Shown here piece by piece: positions 40,775 to 53,351 of a stretch of 64,000 bases of DNA. The position numbers were made by a program, and so were the translations under genes. The notes beneath the pieces are model-generated. The model did no database searches. It saw nothing but the letters and a program-made list of their open reading frames with translations, and was not told where the DNA came from. The stretch spans positions 30,737,826-30,801,825 of the forward strand of contig NC_063150.1 of the NCBI RefSeq assembly GCF_020921035.1, read 5' to 3'. Origin of the DNA: Rhodamnia argentea (taxonomy: Eukaryota > Streptophyta > Magnoliopsida > Myrtales > Myrtaceae). The stretch's first letter is position 1. Every line of letters starts with the position of its first letter.

Positions 40775-41784
40775 GGGTGCGCACGATAATACTTCTGGAA
40801 GTGAATTTCTGCTTCATAAGTGCTTATTGAGTAAAAAAACTGTTTAATAATGTAATTTCTGAAGTAAAATTCGTTTGGTAAAATTTTTTACTTCTGAAAG
40901 AAATTTCTACTTCTAAAGTGAATTTTCACTTCTAAAACTATTTTTTTTTTTCTAATTGAAGAGGTTAAAAAAATATTGCTACTCAACTCAAGAAGTACTT
41001 CTCAACTCACATTCTTTTCATTACGCCCTTATCCTCTTTTCGATCACGCCCGCCTACGCCACCACCCATTGCCGACCATCGCCCACCGCAGCCGTCAACC
41101 ACCGTTGGCCACCGCCCATCGCCGACCTCCATTGGGCGACGCCCATCGTCGACCTCCACCGGCCGCCTCCCATTGTCCCCCGTAACAACCGCCAATTATC
41201 ACCCACCATAAACCTCCACCTACCGTCGCCCACTACAAAACCTCTAGCACCCACCAACCGACCCCTGCCGCCAACCACCGCGACCTCCGCCAGCCGTCGC
41301 CCATCGCCGCTCGCGACCATTGTCACCCACCAACCGCCGTCTGCGCCATCGCCAACCTCCGCCGACCGCCACCCACCATTGGCCACCACCGCCACCCCCC
41401 GCGGCCAACTGCCGACTACCCACCGCCGACCACCTCCCACCGCCCGCCACCGCTTGTCACCGCAGTCTACCATTAAGTCGCCGTCTCCGGCCACCGGAGT
41501 AAAAAATAAATAATAATTTTGTTATTTTAAAAAGTAAATAATATTTTTAATATTTTTTTAAAGAAATTTAGAAATTTTAAAAATGAAATAGAAATTTTTC
41601 AGCCGCCAATAATAATTTTTCATAAAATATTTTGTGTTAATAATATTTCAGATGTAGAAATTTTCAACCGTTACCAAACGAATTTTTCTAATCAGAAATC
41701 AACTTCTGATTCTGAGTAGAAGTAGAAAAATCAAATTGTAGCTAGAAGTCAATTTCTGAAGCAGAAGTGTTGCCATGCGCGCCC
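40775..41784. mobile_element. PIF/Harbinger-like MITE in AKR8 intron 2
   Basis: Flanked by TTA direct repeats (40772-40774, 41785-41787). Inverted ends GGGTGCGCACGATAATACTT and GGGCGCGCATGGCAACACTT. The 3-bp TTA target and GGG ends fit PIF/Harbinger. AKR10 has the empty site. The centre (41040-41500) is a CCACCG-rich tract that is open on both strands; those Pro/Gly-rich frames are not genes. Confidence 0.8.
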
Positions 41785-42022
41785 TTAGTGACTTCATTTA
41801 CAGGCATTGAAGAAGTTGCCTCGCGAGAAGGTACAGTTAGCTACCAAATTCAGGATGATGATGTTCGCTCGAGCTGCGAGGCCAGCCTAAAGCGCTTCGA
41901 TGTCGGCTACATAGATCTCTATTATGTGCATTGAATCGACACATCGGTCCCAATAGAGGAAACTGTAAGCTTTCCAAAGTCAAAGAAAACTGAATAGGTT
42001 TCTCTGCTCCATCAGACTTTAA

Positions 42023-42361
<339 letters not shown>

Positions 42362-43034
42362 TAAACACCGGCTTCTTGAATTTTCAGGGAGCTTGGGATC
42401 GCGATAGTGTCGTATAGTCCTCTCGGTCACGGGTTCTTCGGCGGTAAGGGAGTCGCAGGAACTATGCCTGAGAAAAGCTTTCTGGTATGTGACATGTCTT
42501 ATTTCTTTGTGTGCGTATCATTTAAGTCCAAGCTTCTCCAAGAGAATCCTGTTTCCTCAAACCTTCTCGTTTATTTTATCAGGAAAGGCATCCTAGGTTT
42601 CAATCGGAGAATTTGGAGAAGAACAAAATCTTCTACACCCGAATCGAGAAGCTAGCAAAAAGCACAATTGCACCCCGATCCAGCTCGCGCTGGCATGGGT
42701 TCTCCATCAAGGGGACTACGTCGTGCCGATCCCGGGTGTGTGGCCAATTTTTTGTGCCTATTTTTCTCGAGTGGAAGCATCGATTGTACGACTATTACAT
42801 TCCCTTTTACTACAAAAAACTGGACTACGATGGCTTGTCCCATCCCTAAAGTCCTATAGAACAGTCTCTAATGACTACTGGGGATCGCTGCAGGCGATGG
42901 GCGTCCCGACCATCAGTAGCCATCGCCTTCCACTTGCTGCTAAAGAGACTAGCAACTGTTTTCTGGTGCCCATCGATCGGTTTCTAAACATGGCTTTATA
43001 AGTTCTCTGAATCCATGAATTCTTGGTTCATTAA

Positions 43035-43921
43035 GGGTGCACACGATAACACTTCTGGAAGTAAAAATCCGTTTGGTAATATAACTTTTGAAGCAGAAAT
43101 CTATTTGGCAAAAATTTTTACTTTTGAAAGAAATTTCTACTTCTGAAGTGAATTTTCACATCTGAAGTTGTTTTTTTCCCTAATTTGAGAAGTTAAAAAA
43201 AATAGCATCTCCAACTTAAGAAGTACTTCGTGCCTCACTCTTTTTTTATTACACCATCACCTTCTTTTCGATCATACCCATCTCTTCCAAACTCCGCCGC
43301 CGCGGATCGTCGCAGGTAGCTGCCCATCGCCGACCTCCATCGGCCGCCACCCACGACCACCGCCGACCATCGCCTGCTCCCGCCTACCGTAGACCTCCAT
43401 CGACCGCCGCCCACAACCGCCGACCACCGCCAACCGTCGACCACCGCCCACTGCCAACCTTGGTCGGCCGCGATCGCCGCCAACCGCCAATCTTTGCGAG
43501 CCATGATAGCTGCCAACCATCGCCCCTTGTCATCAACCATCGACCACCGTGCCAGCCACCGTGGCCAAGTCGCAGTATCCGGCCGCCGGAATAAAAAATA
43601 AAAAATAAATTGTTACTTTTAAAATTTTAATAATTTTTTTAAAGAAATTTAAAAAGTTCAAAAATGAAGTAGAAATTTTTCGACCATCGATCATAATTTT
43701 TTATAGAATATTTTGTTAATAATGTTTCAGAAGTAAAAATTTTCAACCGTTATCAAACGAATTTCTCTAATCAGAAATAACTCACGAAGTAGAAGTGGAA
43801 AAATCAACTTCTGCTTCTGAGAAGAAGTGAAAAAATCAACTTCTGCTTCTGAGGAGAAGTATAAAAATCAACTTCTGATCGGAAGTTGATTTTTGAAGCA
43901 GAAGTGTTACCATGCACGCCC
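43035..43921. mobile_element. Second PIF/Harbinger-like MITE, in AKR8 intron 6
   Basis: Flanked by TAA (43032-43034, 43922-43924). Ends GGGTGCACACGATAACACTT and inverted GGGCGTGCATGGTAACACTT, so it is the same family as the intron 2 copy but 887 bp. Its right side has repeated ACTTCTGCTTCTGA units. AKR10 has the empty site. Confidence 0.8.
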
Positions 43922-45252
43922 TAATAGACGCGTCGCATTATGAATTTCTTAACTTAGACATTGGTTTTCGTAGGAACGACCGAGATAAAGAACCTGGACA
44001 TCAACATTGGTTCCTTGCGAGTGAAGCTTACAGAGGAGGATGTTAGAGTGATATCGGATGCCGTGCCGATCGATGAGGTCGCCGGTGGCAGTATTCACGA
44101 AGGGTATGCTCATTACTCATGGAGGTACTCGGACTCCCCCGAGAGGCCGGAAATCGTCGGCCTAGACTTTAGTTCCATTTCATGGAGCATTGTTTAGCTC
44201 TCTGCATTGTTCATTTTCCCGTCTGTAACCAAGGTTTGAAATCGATCATGGGCTCGATGGAAAAAATAAAACCAGGGATTGTTAAGTCCCTTAGATCCTA
44301 AGTTTGAATAAATTTGTTTACGTAAAGTTAATTCATAAACAAATTTACATTATTGTTAGGAAACACATGTGAGTGAGTTGTGTTAAGAAATCCCATATCG
44401 AAAAATCGAAGTCGTGTAGAGCAGCTAATATACCCATATTGGCTCATAACTCATTAGCTTAAACTTTTAAGTAAATGTGGGTTTGATTGGATATGTTAAC
44501 GGGCTTGGACTTGGGCTCCCTCTTGATAATATCTCCAGGCGAAGGTTTTGAGGTTCTGCTGCACACTCCCATCGATTATTACTCTGATTAAGAGAACCTT
44601 TTTTAGCAAAAAATGATGATTTGTTATTCTTATTAAAATGATCGCTTGCAATACAAACATGCATGAACAAAAACTATTTTCATCGTCCACTAAAATATTT
44701 TGATATAAATTGTTATCGAAAATGAGAACATTTTCATTGACTAACGTTTTCAAACGACATAAGCAATACCTTTTAAAAAAATATTTTCCAAATCATTAAT
44801 TTTTCGAGAAACATAGGCATCCTAAAATAGAGTGTTTGATGCAATTCTCACTACACTTAAAAAGACATATAACCTTTTATAAAATGTTTGACAAACACTT
44901 CGTTGTTCCTTGTACAATGGCGGACCAAGGGAGCTAGTGATCCATGGCGAGGCTTGGCCTCTAGATCCGTGAAAATGGGTCTAATGAACCCATTTTTATT
45001 TAAATGGATCATTAGTGGGTCACTCTTTATTCTAAACCAGCCATAATGGATTTTAAAAATTAGAAGGCCAAAATAGACAGGTCTTAAATGAGTCTGTTTT
45101 GAACCCATTTAGAACCCATTCAACTCATTTAACCCAATCTCTTCTTCTTCCATATTCAGTCTTCAAACTCTTCACTCGCTATACGATACAGCTTCAAGAT
45201 CTTCTCTCTCCCTCTTCGACTTGACTCGACTCTTGCCGACCTATGACTCTCA

Positions 45253-45393
45253 TGGAAGCTAGTGGATCACCCGAAGCTGCCCAAAGGGAAGACGGTTGCC
45301 ATGGTGGTCTTGGACGGCTGGGGCGAGGCCAAGCCCGACCAGTACAATTGCATCCACATTGCCGAGACCCTGACCATGGGCTTGCTCAAGGAG
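45253..45393 (+). pseudogene. Phosphoglycerate mutase (cofactor-independent) fragment
   Basis: The frame from TGG at 45253 encodes 47 residues: WKLVDHPKLPKGKTVAMVVL, then DGWGEAKPDQYNCIHIAET. This is the N-terminal part of plant 2,3-bisphosphoglycerate-independent phosphoglycerate mutase, including the DGWG motif whose Asp binds metal. Upstream there is an in-frame TGA and no proper start. Downstream, after LLKE, the family sequence is lost by an apparent one-base deletion and divergence. The real enzyme is over 500 residues of glycolysis, so this is a captured piece. Confidence 0.85.
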
Positions 45394-45647
45394 GTGCATT
45401 TGCGAGCTCGGTTCTTTATTATTTTCTGAACTCCTTTCAGTTGAGATTGGGTGCATCTCGATCTTTTATCTCCTCCATCTAGGAGTTTTCAAAATTTAAA
45501 TTTGCTTGGCCATGAAAATAGGATCGTCAAGCTTTTTTATTATTTTTTTTATGTTCTACTACGCACATTGTTCTGTGTCGTTGGAGATTTTGGGATTCTA
45601 TGTTGATGTAAGAAGATTGTGAATGATCAGGTTGAATGTAGAGTCAC

Positions 45648-45827
45648 ATGATCGAATTGTTGAGGGGGAAGCGGCTGCTTTTCGTTGGCAATACCTTGAA
45701 CAGGAATATGTGGGAATTGCTGGTCTGCATCCTGCGAGGCTCGGTGAAAGATCAAAAGAAAGTCTATGAAGCTAATGACAGACGTCTCTTTCGCTTTGAA
45801 GGAGTGAATGAACTCCATACCCTGTAG
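45648..45827 (+). pseudogene. Trichome birefringence-like (TBL/PMR5) fragment
   Basis: The frame encodes [20 protein letters not shown], then [20 protein letters not shown] and a stop 59 codons in. It matches the N-terminal PMR5N part of TBL polysaccharide O-acetyltransferases, where the catalytic GDS motif normally reads FVGDSLNRN. Here it is GNT, so the Asp and Ser are lost. Only about one exon is present. It lies 255 bp after the phosphoglycerate mutase piece, in the same orientation. Confidence 0.8.
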
Positions 45828-46780
45828 CATCTTATTTGCAAGCTTGCTGTGATTTGAACCTGCATTTGATACTTGAGAGTGAAATCTCTTTACCTTTGGC
45901 TATCGGTTGTCGCTTGCTGGGTCATCTTCTTCTAGTCTACTCTGTTAGGTGTTGTCAAGAAGTCAACTCTTGTGTACCGGAAGAACATTTTTCCCTCTTT
46001 AGGTTTTGAAGTGGACAAGAACATATTGGATGTGGTTATCGAGTTGACTATTCAATGTGAATTCTCAGGTTTCTTGCTGGGTGTGGCTTCATGATTGGAA
46101 CTTCATTCGATACCCCTTTGTTGTAATATTTTGACCAAGAGCATGATTCGTCTGTCAATTTTGACCAAAAACAAGTTCTTCCGATACTTGTCGATGATCC
46201 TGTCTTCATTTTACAAGTAATTCTTGCAGTATATTGTATGTTTCGTCTGTCATTAGATTAACTCTAATTAAATTACAAGATTGTCTTTTTTTAGGAGTTG
46301 TGCACGTTTATTTCATTAGCTCACAAGAGCCGATCCCATAGCATTATAACTATTAAAAAAATTATGAAATATAATGAATCTTAAATGGTTCGGCCAGCGA
46401 CCCTCACCTGACGTTGAAGGGAAAAAAAAGGTAAAGAAAGAAAAAAAAAAGAAAAATTATAAAATTATAGAATTATAAAAAAAAATTAAAATTATAAAAA
46501 ATGCCGACTTGTATTTCATGAAAATATTTTAGCAATATAATTTCATTAAACAATCATAAGAAACAAATTTTCATATATTAGATTAAATATAGAAGTGTTT
46601 TAAAAAATAGGTCGGGTCGGGTATGAGTTGGATATGGATTGGGTCGGGTCGGGTATGAGTCAAGAAATTTGTATTGTGCATAAATGGGCCATAAACGGGT
46701 TAATTGGTCAATTTGAATCGGACCATTTATAACTTGACCCAAACTCGACCTAACCCACCCATTTGACATCCCTAGGCCTC

Positions 46781-47240
46781 ACCTTTAGAACCACATACCC
46801 TAATTGAGACCCCGAGGGATCATACAAGATCTTTAAATGAAATACTATACAATGAGGAAGTTCAAGCTCTTTTTGCTGTTGCTTGTCAAGGCAATAATGA
46901 TAGTGTCTTGTACCCGCGACAGTCAGGCCGAGCCTTGCAATGCTTGCCTACGGCCAAACACTAATCTGGCAACCGGCTGGAGGAAGAAGGAGAAGAAAGA
47001 AAACGAAAAAAAAATGAAAAGTAAATAAAAAGATTGAAAAACATTAATGTATTTTTAAAAATTGCCACGTTAGCGTCAACAGTGCCACGTCAACTCTAGC
47101 CGGCCAAAGTTGGCTGGATGGATTGAATTAATACAAATGCAAAAAGTTTAAAACTCAATTGGCAAAAAAAAAAAAGGTTAGAACCGAATTGACACAATTG
47201 CAATACGTTTAGAATTTTTTTATTAATTTTTCCTTTTCAT
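46781..47240. repeat. A/T-rich transposon remnant
   Basis: The right side (about 47100-47235) has the inverted-end phrases of the Mutator-like MITE family (GGCAAAAAAAAAAAAGG, GACACAATTGCAATACG). The left end is not resolved. The 63-codon frame at 46837 is not supported as a gene. Confidence 0.4.
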
Positions 47241-48330
47241 ATGCTATCTTGAAGTCACCACTTGTTGTATTTTCTAGTTTCGCAGTCATCAAATTCCATG
47301 CATATTTATAGGTCTAATTCCCCAAAAAACCTTCCACTTTAGCTCTTGCCACAATTCTATCTTTTGTCTAAAAAAAAAACCTTTATTTTTAGGTCCAGCC
47401 CCGATTCTACCCTAATTTGCAAAAAAAACCTTAACTTTATGTCTTGTCTCAATCTACACTAAACCTTTTTTTGTCCTATGAAAAACTCCCAAGTTTAGAT
47501 CTTATATGAATTTCACCATCTAATCCCAATTTTGACCTAAAATTTTTACAGTTTCATAAAAGCCCCAAACTTTTACTTGAGTCGCAAATCTGCCCCCATT
47601 AGTCCTCCGTCATAAATTTCTTGCCGACAACCGAAAAATGAAAAACTCTCAAGTATGAGCTATTTGAGCATTCCGAGCACAAGTTCTCTGATGGCGAGTC
47701 CCAATCATGAGAGATCGAAGACCTAACACAAAATTACTAAGGACGATTTTGACACGGGGTCAATGGAGGCAGATTTAAGATTCAAGTAAAAGTCGATGAT
47801 CTTTTATAAGACAAAAAAAGTTAGAGTAAAATTGAAGCTGGACTTAAAGTTGATATTTATTTTACGAGATAAAAAAAATTGTGGTAGAAATTGATACTGC
47901 ATTGAGGGGCCTTTATGAGACTTGACCTAAAGTTGGAAGTTTTTTATGGGATAAGAAAAAATTAGGGTACAATTAGAATTGCACCTAAAGTTAGAGTTTT
48001 TTTTTTTTTTTTTTTTTGTGAGGCAAAAGGTGGAATTGGACAATAGCTAAAATGGGAGGTTTTTTTAGGGTATTAAGCCTCTATTCATAGGAGTTTATGT
48101 GGCAAATACAATGATAAAGAAAGGAAACTTTGGATTATCACCTAAGCAGATGCGCAAAAACTTTAGATTATCACGAGCATAGTGGTTTTTAATTTTCCTG
48201 GCTATCCCGTGGGTGCAGCCATTCCCCAGCAATTGACTATTGTATTAGGAAGATCCTTTTATGCCCAAAACAGAAAAGTTTGCTGATGCAACTCTCGGGG
48301 AAATTCAACAAGAAACCCGCCCATAGAGAA
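47241..48330 (-). promoter_or_regulatory. Orphan AKR promoter 3, split by a transposon at the TATA box
   Basis: 47241-47312 and 48082-48330 together match the upstream region of AKR9, including the conserved box at 48144-48155. The left part stops just before the expected ATG. The TATTTATAGG (47303-47312) and TATTCATAGG (48082-48091) are the duplicated target of the element between them. Confidence 0.65.
47313..48081. mobile_element. Mutator-like MITE, 769 bp, inside relic TATA box
   Basis: Long inverted ends: left TCTAATTCCCCAAAAAACC, right (inverted) GAGGCTTAATACCCTAAAAA. They continue as mirrored CCACTTTAGCT / CCATTTTAGCT. The flanking 10-bp target duplication has one mismatch, fitting Mutator-like elements. 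No coding sequence. Confidence 0.65.
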
Positions 48331-48521
48331 TAAAATCACAAAGGCATTGATATTCCTTCTATCTGAGTTACCACCTGCACACAAATCCTTAGATGCATTT
48401 ATAAGATGCAGATGATAAGGATTATCTTGTCATCCTCAAAATCCATTGAGAAGTTTTCTAGCGAGCGACAAAAAAGAGTAATGAAAACTTGGATATATGG
48501 AATTATTATTTAACAAATGAA

Positions 48522-49212
48522 GGAAAAATTACCAAAAAAGTCATAAATTTATTGCAATTGTGCCAATTCAGTCATAAACCTTTGTATTTGTGCCCATTCA
48601 TTCCATTTAGCCTGTTGGTGCTGACATGACAAAATTTTAATAAAATTTAATATTTTTGTTTCTTTTTTTTCTTTTCTTTCTCATTTTCCCCCTTCTCCCC
48701 TCTCCCCCCCTCCCCCCGGGCCAGCGAGCGTCGTCGAAGCTCACCGACCACTGGGAGAAGGCTGCGAAGCCCTTGCTAGGCCTCACCCAGGCTGGGTAAG
48801 CCATTGCGGCTTCGGGCGAGGCAGCCTCGCCCAAATGCGGGCGAGCCCATGGCCGCCATGACCTCGCACAAGCTAGGCTAGGCTGGGTGAGGGCCATGAA
48901 GCCCGAGTTGTCGTCGGCGAGGGCTTCGCGGCCCTGCCTAGTGACTGTAGGGGGAAGTGGGAAAATTTGAGAAAGAAGGAAAAAAAAAGAAAGGAAATAA
49001 GAAATAAGAAATATTAAATATTATTAAAATGTTGCTAAAAAATTTTCACGTCGGTACAAGCCGGCCGGGCGATGCCACATCAGTACAAGCCGACCAAATG
49101 GACTAAATTGGCACAAATGCAAAAGGTTTAGAACTAAATTGGCACAAAAAAAAGGTATAAGGCTGAATTGGCACAATTGTAATAGGTTTAATACTTTTTT
49201 GGTAATTTTCCC
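48522..49212. mobile_element. Mutator-like MITE, copy D, complete (691 bp)
   Basis: Starts GGAAAAATTACC, ends GGTAATTTTCCC, and is flanked by a perfect 9-bp direct repeat ACAAATGAA (48513-48521, 49213-49221), the Mutator target size. The core (48690-48960) is a GC-rich CTCGCC/GGCGAG-type palindromic tract; the minus-strand 86-codon frame in it is compositional. Confidence 0.8.
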
Positions 49213-49221
49213 ACAAATGAA

Positions 49222-50317
49222 GTATACAAATGTTCTTTCACCGATGATACCGGAATTGGTGTCAAACTACTGTACTCGATCTTAATATTCTGAATGAATG
49301 CTTTAGGAATCGATTTGATAAGAAATTAGTGAACCCAATTTGGTCATCGGATATTAAATTTTAAATAGCATGACGCATTTAAGAGCCATAATGTAAAATA
49401 AAAAGAAACCAAATTTTTCGAATTTATGGTATTAGGCTGTGGCCAAATACAAAACACTGTAAAATATAGCTTCCATTACGATATTATGTAAATATTTGTT
49501 ACGTTCAATCGTGATCGTGATCGTGATCAAGTACGCAATTATGTAAAGAAAACAATGGCTTTTTGTTTAGTTTCGCAATTGAATTACCTAGGTTTAGTTA
49601 ATGTCACAATTAACAAGCATATTCTCTTATGGAAAAGTACATGCGTACCCTAAACAAACTTACGAAAAAAAACTTTATTTATTTGGCACGTTCTGCATCA
49701 TGCATCAACTAACATTATAATCAACCAAATTATAGATCTGCATCTATGTAGACATCTAGCTTTAATTAGTACTACACTTCGATTTTCATACTTCTATAAC
49801 CACAAAACCATCACAAATTGGGTTTAGGTGGCTTCAATTCCATCATCTGTTCGATGGATTGAACATTTGCTGTTGGCAATTTGATTTCTGGCTCCTTATT
49901 GTAGCAGAGAAGAATAACCAGCGAACAAATGCTTCATGAGCGCAAAAGAAGCCAATAGCGTAGAATTTCCTGGTTCGGTTTTAAACATTTCATCAATGTT
50001 ACGTTTATTTCGTGAAAAATGAATGAGTTAAAAAATATTTTTTTCTAAAAATTGATTGCTTCTATGTTTAACAAGATGAATGAATGAAAAATATTTTCAT
50101 CTTTCACATAAATTGTTATTGGTAGTATAAATATTTTTAATTGATTAATTATTCTAAAAAAAAAACAAGCAATCATTTTTAGAAAAATGCTTTTCGAATG
50201 AGTAGTTTTTCACCGAACAAAGATTCCTTTCGTTTTATTTCCTGAACGAGGTTACAAGGAGCAAAAAGAGAGCAGAAAGCCAGACAATGCTCCACCAACA
50301 CGCTCAGAAGAAGCCTA
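49222..50317. other. Intergenic left of AKR9
   Basis: A/T-rich with a short GATCGT repeat near 49510-49530, an R1 copy (49985-50225), and a stretch near 49870-49985 similar to the 3' side of AKR3/AKR5 (ATGCTTCATGAGC). No gene. Confidence 0.5.
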
Positions 50318-52089
50318 CTATGCCCACAATTTCACATCCACGGGCGGAGTGTTGGCGTACTTCCACGAGCAGCGAACAAAGTGCTCGTTGATCCTGTCGC
50401 CGGCGACGTCATCGGTCGGTACAGCATCCGAGATCTCTTTCACATCGTCCTCCGTAAGCTTCACTCCCAAGGAACCAATGTTATCATCCAGGTTCTTAAT
50501 CTTCGTCGTGCCTGCGGAAAACCGCATGAAGTCACTACAGAAATTCCAATTCCAAGTTATCTCTGTTAATGAATGTCGTGAAGATTAGATTCTCACCAGG
50601 GATAGGCGCAACATCATCTCCTTGATGGAGAACCCATGCGAGTGCGAGCTGTATAGGGGTGCAATTGTGCTTTTTCGCTAACTTCTCGATTCGGAAGTAA
50701 AGAATCTTGTTCTTGTCCAGGGTCTCTGCTTGAAACCTGGGATGTCTTTCCTGAGAAATGAGGGGAAAGTTTAGCGATCATTAGTGAAGAAGCTTTTGGA
50801 CCATCTTGCATGTATGAGTCTAAAACTTTTTAAGAAAGAAGAGTCCGTTTAACTATTAACATACCAGAAAACTATTTGCAGGCACAGCAGCTGTGACTCC
50901 CCTGCCGCCGAAGAACCCACGGCCGAGAGGGCTATATGGAACGATGCCGATTCCGAGCTCCCTGAAAATTTCGAGAGGCAGGCCAAAAGGTTAGAAGAAA
51001 ACATCGTGCAAAGCGAAAAGTCTCTCTTTCGGAGAACAACTTAGCAAAGGATTCGAAGTCTTTCTAGGATGGCACTGAACAGCAATGTACCTGCAGAGAG
51101 GGACGATCTCTTGCTCGATGTCGCGAGTCCAGAGTGACCACTCCATCTGTAAGGCCGTGATGGGATGAACTGCGTGCGCTCTCCGTATAGTGTCGGGGCT
51201 AGCCTCCGACAAGCCGATGTACTTCACTTTTCCCTCTTCCACCAACTTCTTCAGTTCCCCCATCTGCGGTTTTTCGAAACCGTGTTGGTTTTGTTAATAT
51301 CTGATCGCTAAAGCCTGTTTCGCGCATCGGCAATTATCCACAAACAGGAAGAGCTGCTAAACGAACTCACCGTTTCCTCTATGGGGACTGACGTGTCAAT
51401 CCGATGCACGTAGTAGAGGTCAATGTATTCGACACCAAGGCGCTCGAGGCTGGACTCGCAGCAGAAGCGGACGTATTCAGGCGTCCCCTTGATCACGATA
51501 TTGTCCGCTTCAATTCTCACAACACCAAATTTGGTGGCTATCTGTACTTCCTCCCGCGGCAACTTCTTCAATGCCTGCAATTACGAGATCACAAAGTTTT
51601 AATAATAACGGAGTTAGTAAAATTTATCAGCTGAAAGACTAAACTACGGACTTTGTGTGCTTCGGCCTTTTCACATTACCTTTCCGACCAGAATCTCATT
51701 GATCTTGGGTCCATATATGTCCGATGTGTCAAAGAATGTTATCCCCTTGGCAAACGCATCGGTGATGATCGCTATGCCGGCTTCCTCCGGGACAGGATCA
51801 TTGTTAATACCCGTGAGTCCCATGCAGCCAAAACCCAACTTCGAAACCTGCAATCATCCCAAAACAGAATAAGAAGATGAAGAAGAAACGAAAAATCATA
51901 CAGTTCAGCATGAAGCAGCTTAAGCGAGTCCACGGGAATTCAATCAACCACAAACAATGAAACGATGTGATAAAACTTCGATCTCGTACGTGCACCATTA
52001 AAAACACGACCAAGGAAGAATGAGTTTCGAATACAAACCTCAAGACCCTGCGTTCCGAGTTTCACTCGCGGAATCCGAACCCCGGCCAT
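50318..52089 (-). CDS. AKR9: AKR13-type aldo-keto reductase, 346 aa, intact
   Basis: Exons: 52089-52039, 51847-51680, 51574-51371, 51263-51091, 50961-50865, 50750-50597, 50511-50318. Starts [17 protein letters not shown] like AKR1 and shares its 17-residue exon 1, exon 3 phrase EADN(I/V)VIKGTPEY and intron similarities. The tetrad is complete: Asp57, Tyr62, Lys88, His130. The C-terminus differs ([10 protein letters not shown]) because of changes in the last codons. It is an inverted relative of AKR1, divergently placed 1.6 kb from AKR10. Confidence 0.93.
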
Positions 52090-52290
52090 TTTTGGATGAT
52101 ATCTCGAAGTCGCTACTTGCTGTATTTTCTGGTTTCGTCATCGTCGAGCGTCATCCATATTTATAGGAGTTTGGGTGACAAGGATGAAGAAAGGAAACTC
52201 TATATGATGACCAGTCAACATGCCATTGAGCGTTGACCCCTCGTCACGTAAGCAGATGCGCAAGAGCTCTACTGTGTTCAACTGTTGGTT
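52090..52290 (-). promoter_or_regulatory. AKR9 promoter
   Basis: Minus TATAAATA at 52158-52165, 69 bp before the start, and the conserved box GCGCATCTGCTT (minus) at 52261-52250. This is the complete reference for the three orphan promoters. Confidence 0.65.
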
Positions 52291-53351
52291 GCATCACCCA
52301 ATATGTCACTGACCATAGTGATTTTTAATTTTCCTGGCTCTCCTGTGGATGCAGCAGCAATTGGCTATGGCGTTAGAAAGATCCTTTTATGCCCAGGACA
52401 GGGAAGGTTGTCGATGCAACTCTTTGCAAGAAAGTACCTCAAAGGTTCCGTTTGTTTCGCAAAAATTGAATAACATGGAAAATATTTCTCAAAAAAGCAA
52501 TCGCTCGTATCGTTAACAGAAATGAATAAAACGAAAAATATTTTCATCGCTCATAAAAATATTTAGACATAAATTGATGTCGATCATAAAAGCGCCTCTC
52601 ATTGATTAATTACATAAGCGACACAAATGGTCATTTTTAGGAAGATATTTTCAAAATCGTTCATTTTTCGCGAAGACAAGTGCATCTAGAAAGGAGAAAC
52701 GTCATGGCAGGAAGATATCAAGCATATTGCAAACCCTATTTGTGTCATCCAAGCATTATCAGAAGCTGGTGAAAGTGGCTGGTCTGATGACGCCAATGAA
52801 TAGATGAAATCCAAAGTATGCAGATGGCTCCTCCTGTCCATAAACACTAGAGCTCATTCATTCAAATTAGGTCCAAAGATTGTTCCTGAATCATTCTGGG
52901 AACCATACACAACCTAGGAAAAATTTCCGCTACTCCATTGACAAGCAAATCGATTAAGATCCCAGCTTTTCCTTCTGTGTCACATTACCATTAAAAATCC
53001 CTGGATCCCCATTTCCAGATCGAGACGTTCGTCAGTGTCGCATTACTACAAGAACCGTACATCGATTAGATCACTGACCTAACAATGCGCGGAAGGTACC
53101 TAATTTTGCGGGATCCAACATGGGGTTCATTGCAATAGTAGAGTAGAATACCAAGCGACTCTCGCTCGGTTTTTAAACCCGTACGTCGACAATCATACCC
53201 AGTTGCAAAAGAAATTATATTCAATAATAAGGTATTAGCAACAAATATTATAGGATGCATCCTAATTAGCACACCATGTGGTTGGAATTTTATCGCATGT
53301 ATAAAGTAACTTAGCTGCAATATTTCTTGCTTCTCGCTATTTGCGTGTAAG
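52291..53351. other. Spacer between AKR9 and AKR10
   Basis: Contains an R1 repeat (52440-52685) and sequence collinear with the AKR8 upstream region (52730-53165). Includes the undisturbed target sites of the 36677 and 38438 insertions. No gene. Confidence 0.55.

Larger units (their letters stand above)
44962..46774 (+). mobile_element. Possible DNA transposon carrying pieces of two host genes
   Basis: Right end ...ACCCATTTGACATCCCTA and left end TAGATCCGTGAAAATGGGT are imperfect inverted matches of hAT-like type. GGCCTC is directly repeated immediately outside (44956-44961, 46775-46780). Between them are a phosphoglycerate mutase fragment and a TBL fragment, normally unlinked genes. The family call is tentative, because hAT targets are usually 8 bp. 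Confidence 0.5.

Noticed and set aside
40956..41513. 185-codon Pro/Thr-rich plus frame and 146-codon Gly/Trp-rich minus frame
   Set aside because: Both arise from the CCACCG-type core of the Harbinger-like MITE; openness on both strands is compositional.
45243..45482. 79-codon frame starting MTLMEASGSPEAA
   Set aside because: It is the wrong frame of the phosphoglycerate mutase fragment, which reads correctly from 45253.
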